Shown: positions 22,542 through 28,958 of the stretch, piece after piece
Numbering within the stretch: position 1 is the first letter of the stretch
Layout: every line of letters begins with the position of its first letter
Source: Candidatus Uhrbacteria bacterium CG_4_9_14_3_um_filter_36_7
GTDB lineage: Bacteria > Patescibacteriota > Patescibacteriia > UBA9934 > GWF2-40-263
NCBI GenBank assembly: GCA_002791255.1
Contig: PFWS01000022.1
Coordinates: 1 to 28,958 of the forward strand
Direction of reading: 5' to 3'
Length of the DNA stretch: 28,958 nucleotides
Translations under genes and position numbers: made by a program
Notes under the pieces: generated by a model
The model's input: only the letters and a program-made list of their open reading frames with translations
What the model was told of the DNA's origin: nothing
The model's database searches: none

Positions 22542-22556
22542 TTTTTTACTCACCTG
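22522..22556 (+). terminator. Hairpin overlapping the ABC transporter stop, weak terminator
   Basis: CAGGTGGGTA (22522-22531) pairs with TACTCACCTG (22547-22556): 10 bp with one G-U pair and a 15-nt loop. Only TTTG follows, so termination is likely weak. The next promoter's -35 starts two bases downstream. Confidence 0.5.
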
Positions 22557-22557
22557 T

Positions 22558-22586
22558 TTGACAGATTAAAATAAAAATAATAAAAC
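22558..22586 (+). promoter_or_regulatory. Candidate promoter of the microprotein cassette
   Basis: TTGACA (22558-22563) and TAAAAC (22581-22586) are 17 bp apart. The -35 lies in an inverted repeat CTGT-N3-ACAG. The leader before the ATG at 22636 would be about 43 nt. Confidence 0.5.
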
Positions 22587-22635
22587 TTAAGCGGTTTTTA
22601 ACCTTATTTTTTGAAACCTGATAGAGGGGCAAACA

Positions 22636-22740
22636 ATGATAGATGATGACAGAAATTATGTAAGGTTTGGTTATGTTTGTATCTGTGGACTGTTATTTTG
22701 TGGCATATTTATTCTTGTAATGTGCCTATTGGCTCAGTAA
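22636..22740 (+). CDS. 34-residue single-helix membrane microprotein
   Basis: ATG at 22636 preceded by GAGGGG seven bases upstream and a candidate promoter, with a strong terminator right after. It reads MIDDDRNYVRFGYVCICGLL, then FCGIFILVMCLLAQ. The first eight residues are charged and polar; the rest is one hydrophobic segment with four Cys (15, 17, 22, 30). The acidic start and Cys-rich helix are unlike random translation. No family recognised. The signals around it (Shine-Dalgarno, terminator, no other gene in this 379-nt gap) argue that it is real; possible roles are regulation of a neighbour or a toxin-like peptide, both unproven. Confidence 0.6.
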   Translation: MIDDDRNYVRFGYVCICGLLFCGIFILVMCLLAQ

Positions 22741-22769
22741 GTCAGTTCTCGCTTGGTCGTCTGACCCCC

Positions 22770-22801
22770 CCCTGCCTTTTTCGTACAAGGCAGGGTTTTT
22801 T
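22770..22801 (+). terminator. Strong intrinsic terminator of the microprotein cassette
   Basis: CCCTGCCTT (22770-22778) pairs perfectly with AAGGCAGGG (22787-22795), with an 8-nt loop and a T run of six. A second small dyad, GTCAG (22741-22745) with CTGAC (22761-22765), lies between the stop codon and this terminator. Confidence 0.88.
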
Positions 22802-22808
22802 GTATGCC

Positions 22809-22869
22809 TTGACCACTTTATAAAAAATACGCTATAAACTCTTTTGGGTGAAATACATGGTGTATTTCA
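22809..22869 (+). promoter_or_regulatory. Promoter and 5' stem-loop of the hydrolase-like gene
   Basis: TTGACC (22809-22814) and TATAAA (22833-22838) are 18 bp apart. The expected start at about 22845 is followed at once by a perfect stem TGAAATACA (22849-22857) with TGTATTTCA (22861-22869) around a 3-nt loop. The leader to the ATG at 22921 is about 75 nt. Confidence 0.65.
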
Positions 22870-22920
22870 TTGTGGACCCATGACTAGTAAGAGAAACACC
22901 TTCATGGAAGGGGTCCCGCA

Positions 22921-23619
22921 ATGCAGAAGATAAACGTTATTTTGTTTCCAGGTGCTTGGGGAAATCAAACTGAAAAACAAATAATCTGGTGGTTCCGGTT
23001 TGCGATAGCTTTCTTGATGGCGTTTTTTACCAAAAAAGGTCAAACGGTTAGAGTAGTTCCGGTTGTCTATCATGGTAGTAGCCGGAAGGAAATCATCAGT
23101 AACGCTGTTTATCAACTCTCGACTCTCGACTCTGCTGCCTATAATCTGGCTGTCTGCTACAGCACTGGTGGGCAGGTCGTTCGGCTTGTGGCTCAAAATA
23201 TAAGATTTGATGATGTTCTCCTCATTAGTAGTTTAGAAAGAGGTGGAGTGCCTATTGAACGATTGCTGAAAGGGTTCAGGGTCATGTTGATCCCTTTCCT
23301 TCGGGCGATGTTTACGAACATGCTTTTTCTTACAGAAAAAGGATTGCAGTTTGTTTTCGGAACTCTGGAAGGGATTAGAGAACACATTCACCACCAAATT
23401 TTTTGGCCGTGTCTGGCGCTCGACATGCCAATTTTTTTGCCACCTCGACTTTCTTGTACTTGTGTAAAGGCAGTCTATGGTTCTGAGGATTTTTTTCTTG
23501 GCAGGCCAAGATATAGATCAGAAAATGTACAAGGGGTTGAGGTTGTAGGTGCTGGTCATGGCCTCATTCTAGATAAAGAGAAGCTGACTCAGGCTTTGAG
23601 TCAGTTATATACACAGTGA
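22921..23619 (+). CDS. Alpha/beta-hydrolase-like protein, atypical nucleophile elbow
   Basis: 232 residues. The start is fixed by GGAAGGGG about ten bases upstream. An alpha/beta-hydrolase pattern is visible: strand INVILFPGAWGN, a candidate nucleophile Ser81 in CYSTGG (C-x-S-x-G instead of G-x-S-x-G), Asp190 in YGSED and His213 in GAGHGLIL. Residues 24-36 (FRFAIAFLMAFF) and 121-137 are hydrophobic and may touch the membrane or form a lid. The substrate is unknown. Codons such as CTG, CGG and GTC are more common than in the flanking genes, and promoter, leader and terminator are its own, so it looks like an acquired single-gene cassette. Confidence 0.8.
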   Translation: MQKINVILFPGAWGNQTEKQIIWWFRFAIAFLMAFFTKKGQTVRVVPVVYHGSSRKEIISNAVYQLSTLDSAAYNLAVCYSTGGQVVRLVAQNIRFDDVLLISSLERGGVPIERLLKGFRVMLIPFLRAMFTNMLFLTEKGLQFVFGTLEGIREHIHHQIFWPCLALDMPIFLPPRLSCTCVKAVYGSEDFFLGRPRYRSENVQGVEVVGAGHGLILDKEKLTQALSQLYTQ

Positions 23620-23638
23620 TCTTTTTGTAAGAGTTCTG

Positions 23639-23663
23639 GCGCGCGAGGGGGGCGCGCTTTTTT
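23639..23663 (+). terminator. GC-rich intrinsic terminator
   Basis: GCGCGC (23639-23644) pairs with GCGCGC (23652-23657) around a GAGGGGG loop and is followed by TTTTTT. It ends the hydrolase-like gene and touches the end of the convergent pyrD. A perfect 7-bp dyad, CTGACTC and GAGTCAG, lies just upstream inside the gene (23584-23604). Confidence 0.85.
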
Positions 23664-23665
23664 GT

Positions 23666-24748
23666 TTATTCTTTTCCAACTGCTTCAGAAATATTTTTAA
23701 ACCCATCTTGTTTTAGAAGTTTTTCTAAACCAAATTTTATTTCACTTATAACTTGTGGCCCTTTATATATCATGCCAGTAATAAGTTGAAGCAAGGAAGC
23801 GCCAGCTTTGATGTAACTATAAGCATCTTTTGCTGTAAAAATACCTCCACAAGCAATAAGTATTTTTTTGCCATTAAAATAGTTATATAAATAGCGTATT
23901 TGCTCAAGAGAAAGATCACTTACAGGTTTACCACTAAGACCGCCATTTCCATAAGAATGTTTCTTTGTAAGATTGGTACATATAAATCCATTGACTTCAT
24001 GTTTTTGCGCGACTTTTGCGATCGTTTCTAGTTCATCTTGGGAAAGATCAGGTGACATTTTTAAGAAAAGTGGTTTTTCATTACGCACTGCATTAATAGC
24101 TTTTAATAAATGATCAAGATGTTCTGGATCAGTAAAGGGTTGTCCGCCATAGGCATTTGGACAACTAATATTAATTGTGTCATAACTTCCGATCGAAGAA
24201 AATATTTGATATGTTTTTACATAATCTTCAATGGCTGTTTGGGTCTGTGCAGTTTCTTGACAATTCGTTTTGGCAATACTAATTCCAATAGGAATTTGAA
24301 ATGAAAAAGATTGCAGATGTTTAAAGATTGCTTGAGCTCCATCATTTTTTAGTCCGTAATAGACACGCAAGCTTTGAAGATCTGGATGTCGCCAAAGCCT
24401 TGGTTTAGGATTTCCTTGATAAGGATTTGCTGTAATCGAGCCAACTTCTTCAAACCCAAATCCAACCCTTGGAAGAATTTGTGTAAGCCTTGCATCTTTA
24501 TCAAATCCTGCGGCTAGACCAATCGGATTTTTAAAGTGAATGCCCGCAATAGTTTGTTCAAGAATTGGATGAGATGAATCAAACATTTTTCCAATTAATT
24601 GTTGTGTCCATTGAAAAGATCCAAGATGTCTTCCTATAAAAGTAAAAGTATTGTGAACATGTTCTGGATCAATAGTAAAAAGAATTGGTTTAAGTATTTT
24701 TTGATAGAGAAAACCGAAAACTGTATTACGAAGAGAATAAGGATTCAT
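23666..24748 (-). CDS. pyrD: Dihydroorotate dehydrogenase, class 2-like with a Cys at the base position
   Basis: 360 residues. It oxidises dihydroorotate to orotate in pyrimidine synthesis using FMN. The N-terminal extension (YQKILKPILFTIDPEHVHNT) and total length are those of the membrane-associated, quinone-using class 2. FMN-barrel blocks are NPIGLAAGFDKDARL, EEVGSITANPYQGNPKPRL, LFLKMSPDLSQDE, GFICTNLT and IACGGIFTAKDA. At the catalytic base the sequence is NISCPN with Cys196; class 2 enzymes usually have Ser here (NISSPN) and class 1 enzymes Cys. The rest of the pathway is not in the window. Divergent from the Nramp gene. Confidence 0.93.
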   Translation of the reverse strand: MNPYSLRNTVFGFLYQKILKPILFTIDPEHVHNTFTFIGRHLGSFQWTQQLIGKMFDSSHPILEQTIAGIHFKNPIGLAAGFDKDARLTQILPRVGFGFEEVGSITANPYQGNPKPRLWRHPDLQSLRVYYGLKNDGAQAIFKHLQSFSFQIPIGISIAKTNCQETAQTQTAIEDYVKTYQIFSSIGSYDTINISCPNAYGGQPFTDPEHLDHLLKAINAVRNEKPLFLKMSPDLSQDELETIAKVAQKHEVNGFICTNLTKKHSYGNGGLSGKPVSDLSLEQIRYLYNYFNGKKILIACGGIFTAKDAYSYIKAGASLLQLITGMIYKGPQVISEIKFGLEKLLKQDGFKNISEAVGKE

Positions 24749-24804
24749 AGCAGAGACATCCTAACAGAAATCAGAAAAAAATTCATTAGTGTTTAAATTT
24801 TTGC

Positions 24805-24815
24805 TATACTATAAT
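24805..24815 (+). promoter_or_regulatory. -10 region of the Nramp-like gene
   Basis: TATACT (24805-24810) overlaps TATAAT (24810-24815). A start near 24822 leaves a short pyrimidine-rich leader of about 16 nt without a Shine-Dalgarno before the ATG at 24838. Confidence 0.5.
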
Positions 24816-24837
24816 CTTTCTTTTTATTTTTTAACTT

Positions 24838-26244
24838 ATGGCTTCTTCGTCAAAAAAAAATTCTAAACCATTTCCACCTGCTTTGCCTTTACGTAAACTC
24901 ATTGGTCCAAGTTTTGTTATTCTCGCTCTTGGTCTTGGTTCTGGAGAAGTGATTCTATGGCCGTATCTTGTTTCGAATTATGGGCTGGGTATTGCTTGGG
25001 GAGCTTTAATAGGAATTACTTTTCAGTATTTTATTAACATGGAAATTGAGCGCTATGCACTTGTAAAGGGAGAAAGTGTATTTGTGGGACTAGCCAAACT
25101 TTGGCGACTGGCTCCATTTTGGTTTATTTTTTCTACCTTTATCGGTTTTGGACTTCCAGGTATTATCGCCGCATCTGCAAAGGTTTTAAGTTCTTTACTT
25201 GGTTTTGAAGATTTTCGTTGGATGGCTATTTTGTTTCTTTTGCTGATTGGTTTTATTTTAAGCTCAGGAAAAACGGTTTACGGACTTATGGAAAAATTAA
25301 CGAAGATTGTTTTGCTTATTGGTGTTCCATTTATTTTTATCTTAGTTTTTTTTGTGAGTCAGCCAAGTGATTGGTGGCAACTTGCTCAGGGTTTAGTGGG
25401 TAATGGAGAAGGGTATTGGTTTATTCCAGCTGGAATGGTTCTTGCTACATTTCTTGGTGCATTTGCTTATTCAGGTGCAGGAGGAAATTTGAATCTCACT
25501 CAATCAATTTATATTAAGGAAAAAGGATATGGAATGGGAAAGTACGCTCAAAAAATTGCTGGGCTTTTTAAGCGTGGTCAACAAGAACAAGAAATTCAAT
25601 TAGAAGGAGTTGATTTTCCATTAAACGATCAAGCAAAAAAATATTTTTCTCTTTGGTGGAAACGAATTAGTATTGAACATTTACTTGTTTTTTGGCTTAT
25701 GGGATTTATTTCCATTGTCTTATTAATGTTGCTTTCCTATACCACAACGTTTGGACAAACCACTAATACTCAAGGAATTCAATTTGTTATTCATCAAGGG
25801 GCGGCTATTGGATCATTGTTGTCGCCAATAGTTGGATCACTTTTTCTTGTATCAGTATGTATTATGCTTTTTCAAACTCAACTTGGAGTTATGGATTCAA
25901 CATCACGTATCATGGCTGAAAATACTGCCCTGATTCAAACATGTCACAAACAAAAGAAAACAGTTCATTTATCAAAAATATATTTTCTTTTTGTTTGGGC
26001 ACAAATTGCTTTTGGAATTTTATTATTTTTGTTTGGTATTTCTGAACCCAGAACCCTGATTGTGCTTGGTGCTTGTCTTAATGCGGTTGCTATGTTTGTT
26101 CATATTGGTTTGGTTTCTTATTTAAATCAACGTGCTTTACCAGAAGTTTTTCGTCCAGCCATTTGGCGTAAAATTATTTTAGGATGTATTTTCGTCTTTT
26201 TTGGATTTTTTAGTATTTTGGTTCTTCTGGATCAATTATTTTGA
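24838..26244 (+). CDS. Nramp-superfamily membrane transporter lacking the canonical metal motif
   Basis: 468 residues with about eleven membrane helices. Overall fold signals of the Nramp family are seen in helix 1 (SFVILALGLGSGEVILWPYL) and the following LGIAWGALIGITFQYFINME, but the metal-binding D-P-G-N of helix 1 is replaced by G-S-G-E. In helix 6 the usual M-P-H is replaced by AYSGAGGNLNLTQS, followed by IKEKGYGMGKY. This subgroup is annotated as Nramp-related; it may move Mg(II), another ion, or something else. Convergent with the GH3 gene with only 3 nt between the stop codons. Confidence 0.88.
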   Translation: MASSSKKNSKPFPPALPLRKLIGPSFVILALGLGSGEVILWPYLVSNYGLGIAWGALIGITFQYFINMEIERYALVKGESVFVGLAKLWRLAPFWFIFSTFIGFGLPGIIAASAKVLSSLLGFEDFRWMAILFLLLIGFILSSGKTVYGLMEKLTKIVLLIGVPFIFILVFFVSQPSDWWQLAQGLVGNGEGYWFIPAGMVLATFLGAFAYSGAGGNLNLTQSIYIKEKGYGMGKYAQKIAGLFKRGQQEQEIQLEGVDFPLNDQAKKYFSLWWKRISIEHLLVFWLMGFISIVLLMLLSYTTTFGQTTNTQGIQFVIHQGAAIGSLLSPIVGSLFLVSVCIMLFQTQLGVMDSTSRIMAENTALIQTCHKQKKTVHLSKIYFLFVWAQIAFGILLFLFGISEPRTLIVLGACLNAVAMFVHIGLVSYLNQRALPEVFRPAIWRKIILGCIFVFFGFFSILVLLDQLF

Positions 26245-26247
26245 AGT

Positions 26248-28095
26248 TTATTCAATCGGCCAAGCAATAGGTAGTATGCCAGTAAATGGATGGTCTCCAA
26301 AAATGACATCTGTGACTCCCGAGCCTTGTGTGCCTGGTAACCAAGCGGTGATAATCACGTCTATATCATGATTAATATTTTTAATATCTATTGGTCGTCC
26401 ACAAATTAATAAGACAATCAGTTTTTTACTTTTCTGTTTTAGACGTTCTATTACCAGAAGATCTTCTGTAGAAAGATGAAGTTTTTCCTGATCTCCTTCT
26501 CCTTCTGCATATGGTTTTTCTCCTACAACAGCTATACCAATATCCGCCAAATCAGTTATTTGAGGAAATTTAGCTTCCTCGCTATATTCAACCACAGTAG
26601 TTGTATCAACAGTTTGTTTAATAGCTTGTAAAATAGTTGTCCCTGGAATTTGATTTCCGTTTATTCCTTGCCACTCAATAGTCCAACCGCCTGATTGTCG
26701 ACCTAAATTATCAGCACTTGATCCTGCCACAAGAATATGAGAATTATTTTTTGAAAGCGGTAGAACATGTTCTGTGTCTTTAAGGAGAACAACAGATTTA
26801 CGCACAGCTTCTCTGGCAAGTTCTTTGTGAGACAATAAATCTATTTCATAAAATCGTTCTTGGTCTGTAAATGATTTTTCAAATAATCCGATTTGAAATT
26901 TTGCTAATAGAATTCGAGAGACTGCATCGTTTAAACGTTTTTGAGAAATATCTTCTTTGGCAAGTGCTTCATACATAACCTCAAAGAACTCTTTATAATC
27001 ATCTGGTATCATCACCATATCAATACCTGAGTTTATAGCTTTCACAACACTTTCATATTTGTTTGTTGGATTGATCTGATTGACTCCATGCCAATCAGAA
27101 ACAATAAAGCCCTTGAAGCCTAATTCATTCTTTAAAACTTCAGTTAGTAAATAAGAATGGCCAGCCATTTTTTCTCCATTCCAACTATGTAAACCAGCCA
27201 TAATGGAAAAAACACCTTCTGAAATAGCGGCTTTAAATGGAGTTAGATGAGTAGAGCGTAATTTTTCTTCAGTAATAGTGCTTTGACCTTGATCAAGAAA
27301 ATAAAATTGATTCGTTGACGTGCCCCATTTAGTTGCGCCTGCTCCAAGATAATGTTTGGCAGTGGCCATAACTATTGGTTCATTTGTAGACGTTGTTTGT
27401 AATCCTTGGATAAGGGCGCGACCAAGACGAGATACAAGATCTGGGTTAGATCCAAATGTTTCATAGGTTCGGCCCCAACGGTTATCTGTGGCAATATCAA
27501 GAGACGGAGCAAAATTCCAGTAAATACCCGTAGCTCGAAGCTCTTTAGCTACAGCCTCACCAATACGTTTTATAAGATTTTCATCATGCGTAGCTCCAAG
27601 ACCAATTTGATGAGGAAAAATGGTTGCACCAGCCAAATTTCCGTGTCCATGAACTGCATCAACTCCATACAAGAGAGGAATCTGTAATCGAGTTTGCTGA
27701 GTTTGCTCTTGAAAACTATTAATCATTTGAGTCCAACCTTGCGGAGTATTAGGTTCTGGAAGAGAACCGGCTCCACTTAAAAGAGCACCAAGTTTATATT
27801 GAGCAATATCATTGATATTTCCAAGATATTTTCGTTCAACCAAAGCCATTTGGCCTATTTTTTCTGATTCAGTCATACGGCTAAGTAGATTATTAACACG
27901 TTCTTCACTTGATAGGCTTGAATCTTGATAGGGAAGTTTAGAATTATTTTTTGGTTGATCTTCATTTTTTTCTAAACTATAAGTGGATACACTTTTCTCA
28001 TTTAATTTACGAGCAGATGAAATAGACCAATAAATCAGAGCAAATAATCCAGTAAGTAAAAGAAAGATATATTTAATTTTCATAAAAGCAAGCAT
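26248..28095 (-). CDS. Glycoside hydrolase family 3, beta-glucosidase-like, membrane-anchored
   Basis: 615 residues (611 if it starts at the internal ATG, 28083). An N-terminal anchor lies at about 7-26, then a Ser/Asn-rich linker, then the GH3 barrel: LLYGVDAVHGHGNLAGATIF, WNFAPSLDIATDNRWGRTYE, ATAKHYLGAGATKWGT and the nucleophile Asp in GFIVSDWHG. The second domain carries VGEKPYAEGEGDQEKL, with a Glu at the place of the acid/base of barley ExoI-type enzymes. It ends TGILPIAWPIE, complete for this type. It would release glucose from beta-glucans or cellobiose outside the cell, and the PQQ-type sugar dehydrogenase could use such sugars. A dyad upstream may be its operator. Confidence 0.93.
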   Translation of the reverse strand: MLAFMKIKYIFLLLTGLFALIYWSISSARKLNEKSVSTYSLEKNEDQPKNNSKLPYQDSSLSSEERVNNLLSRMTESEKIGQMALVERKYLGNINDIAQYKLGALLSGAGSLPEPNTPQGWTQMINSFQEQTQQTRLQIPLLYGVDAVHGHGNLAGATIFPHQIGLGATHDENLIKRIGEAVAKELRATGIYWNFAPSLDIATDNRWGRTYETFGSNPDLVSRLGRALIQGLQTTSTNEPIVMATAKHYLGAGATKWGTSTNQFYFLDQGQSTITEEKLRSTHLTPFKAAISEGVFSIMAGLHSWNGEKMAGHSYLLTEVLKNELGFKGFIVSDWHGVNQINPTNKYESVVKAINSGIDMVMIPDDYKEFFEVMYEALAKEDISQKRLNDAVSRILLAKFQIGLFEKSFTDQERFYEIDLLSHKELAREAVRKSVVLLKDTEHVLPLSKNNSHILVAGSSADNLGRQSGGWTIEWQGINGNQIPGTTILQAIKQTVDTTTVVEYSEEAKFPQITDLADIGIAVVGEKPYAEGEGDQEKLHLSTEDLLVIERLKQKSKKLIVLLICGRPIDIKNINHDIDVIITAWLPGTQGSGVTDVIFGDHPFTGILPIAWPIE

Positions 28096-28102
28096 AAAAT
28101 AG

Positions 28103-28125
28103 ATTCACCATTTGAATTGGTGAAT
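28103..28125. promoter_or_regulatory. Inverted repeat upstream of the GH3 gene, candidate operator
   Basis: ATTCACCA (28103-28110) and TGGTGAAT (28118-28125) form perfect 8-bp arms with a 7-nt spacer. It starts 7 nt upstream of the first possible start codon and overlaps where a promoter should be. It has no T run, so it is unlikely to be a terminator for the preceding gene. Confidence 0.5.
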
Positions 28126-28163
28126 ATTTATTTTGTGAATAATCAGCTTAATGGCTTATGTTT

Positions 28164-28688
28164 TTATTGAAGAGTTGGAAGAATAGAGTAAATTTTTACT
28201 CCATAAATAGTGAAGAGAATAGATTTCCATTCATCTTCTGGGATGAATTTATTGGAAAGAGGATATTGTATTTGTCCTTCCCGTTCATGGTGTTTTGTTA
28301 GAGCCCTATACAGGTGGTGGCCTGCATAGTGAATTTTTTGGAGATTATAATTTTCAAATGCTTGTTTAACTTGATCTAATAATTTTAAGATATTTTCATG
28401 ATCGCGTTTAGCAATAACACTTGGTCCCATGCCTTTTTTAAGACCAATATATTCATCAAAACGTGGAAACAGAATTTGATCTTCAAGCAAGATATGTTTT
28501 TCAAGGTGAATAGAAAATATTGCGAAGATATTTTTTGCCCGCTGAGAATCAATTTTTTCTGCAATGACTTCATCAAGAAGTCGAACAAGATATTGATGAT
28601 CAGCATCCATGAACATGGAAACATGATTCATAAAAATAAATAACCATTTAGCATTTCTGATGCAATCTTTAAATTGACCTCTTTTCAT
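28164..28688 (-). CDS. Hemerythrin-like HHE-domain protein
   Basis: 174 residues. A four-helix di-iron type fold is indicated by regularly spaced ligands: His in FMDADHQYLVRLLDEV, H-x3-H-x3-E in FSIHLEKHILLEDQILFPRF, DHENILKLL, and HHLYRALTKHHEREGQIQYP. The family binds O2 or NO or senses iron and redox state; which applies is unknown. The ATG at 28688 has a TATAAG box almost touching it, so translation may start at a later Met (residue 20, 25 or 27) or the -10 is TACAAT further upstream. Same strand as the GH3 gene but with a separate dyad between. Confidence 0.85.
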   Translation of the reverse strand: MKRGQFKDCIRNAKWLFIFMNHVSMFMDADHQYLVRLLDEVIAEKIDSQRAKNIFAIFSIHLEKHILLEDQILFPRFDEYIGLKKGMGPSVIAKRDHENILKLLDQVKQAFENYNLQKIHYAGHHLYRALTKHHEREGQIQYPLSNKFIPEDEWKSILFTIYGVKIYSILPTLQ

Positions 28689-28745
28689 CTTATAACGATT
28701 GTAAGAAAAAACAATACATTTTTTTAAAATAAAATTTTCTTATAG

Positions 28746-28773
28746 TTGACGCTTTTTTTCTATTTTGTATTCT
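28746..28773 (+). promoter_or_regulatory. Promoter of the truncated gene at the right edge
   Basis: TTGACG (28746-28751) and TATTCT (28768-28773) are 16 bp apart. The leader before GTG 28827 would be about 47 nt. Confidence 0.6.
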
Positions 28774-28826
28774 GGATAGTAGGGTCTTCTTTTTTCTATA
28801 AAGAGGACATAAACCAGGAGGTTGCC

Positions 28827-28958
28827 GTGGGTAGAAGAACCCAGCAAAATATATACAGATTAGATCGTGACGAAGAGGTTCTCTTTCCGGTTCTCCCAGA
28901 CCTTGGAGAACTGGACGAGTGGGTAGAGGAAGATATTCAGAGGCTACTTGAGGAGCCT
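28827..28958 (+). CDS. N-terminal part of an acidic protein of unknown function, cut by window edge
   Basis: GTG at 28827 follows AGGAGG by five bases, a near-perfect Shine-Dalgarno. The 44 visible codons read MGRRTQQNIYRLDRDEEVLF followed by PVLPDLGELDEWVEEDIQRL and LEEP, an acidic, soluble-looking start with no family I recognise. The codons (GAC, CTC, GAG, CCG) are richer in G and C than in neighbouring genes. It shares style with the genes at 302-, 8328-, 22636+ and 22921+. Confidence 0.7.
   Translation, partial: MGRRTQQNIYRLDRDEEVLFPVLPDLGELDEWVEEDIQRLLEEP

Noticed and set aside
22880..22933. 17-codon frame starting at ATG 22880 and overlapping the start of the hydrolase-like gene
   Set aside because: No Shine-Dalgarno of its own and a weak composition signal. 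The GGAAGGGG fits the ATG at 22921 better, so a leader peptide is not supported.
1..28958. CRISPR array, integron attC sites, insertion sequences, prophage genes
   Set aside because: I looked for evenly spaced repeats, transposase or integrase motifs and flanking direct repeats and found none. The cassette-like genes do not share an end sequence that would fit attC sites.

Overview
The window looks like a piece of a low-GC bacterial chromosome. The gene mix suggests a Candidate Phyla Radiation (Patescibacteria, Parcubacteria-like) genome: a Gmad2-domain protein, SIMPL/DUF541, a four-helix-bundle protein, DedA, TypA, RlmN, and an HMA-TauE-cupredoxin fusion with CopA. This placement is inferred from gene families and composition; there is no rRNA or ribosomal protein to test it. 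TGA is a normal stop here.

Layout. 1-1137: divergent pair, an edge-truncated secreted protein (-) and a candidate lipoprotein (+). 1193-5034: DEAD-box helicase behind a sigma70 promoter and a hairpin, a Gmad2 membrane protein, DedA (-), and a PQQ-type sugar dehydrogenase. 5109-13793: a copper-centred island with a type-1 cupredoxin, an OmpR-family regulator, a histidine kinase, and a Met/His-tailed secreted protein. On the minus strand follow a His/Cys-rich secreted protein, an HMA-TauE-double-cupredoxin fusion, a CopZ-like protein and a CopA Cu(I) ATPase. One unrelated minus-strand gene (7918-8328) sits inside the island. 13814-16879: TypA, a cupin and a SIMPL protein. 17001-18598: HD-domain protein, RBBP9-like hydrolase and four-helix-bundle protein, downstream of tRNA-Pro(CGG). 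18791-20666: tRNA-Pro, RlmN and slipin. 20754-23619: ABC exporter, a 34-residue membrane microprotein and an alpha/beta-hydrolase-like protein. 23666-28688: PyrD, an Nramp relative, a GH3 beta-glucosidase and a hemerythrin-like protein. A truncated gene starts at 28827.

How the parts fit. The copper genes suggest sensing by the two-component system, trafficking by small HMA proteins, and pumping by CopA, with extracytoplasmic binding by cupredoxins and Met/His-rich proteins. A direct repeat CTTCAT-N5-CTTCAT lies in front of both the response regulator gene and the Met/His-tailed gene, so those two are the likely core regulon.

Two gene styles coexist. Most genes lack a Shine-Dalgarno sequence, and several have a -10 box 6-10 nt before the ATG, which suggests leaderless mRNAs. 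Five others (at 302-, 8328-, 22636+, 22921+, 28827+) have strong Shine-Dalgarno sequences, 30-80 nt leaders, TTGACN -35 boxes and visibly more GC-rich codons. Most of them are orphans with no recognised family. They read like separately acquired single-gene cassettes, and this contrast is the most unusual feature of the window.
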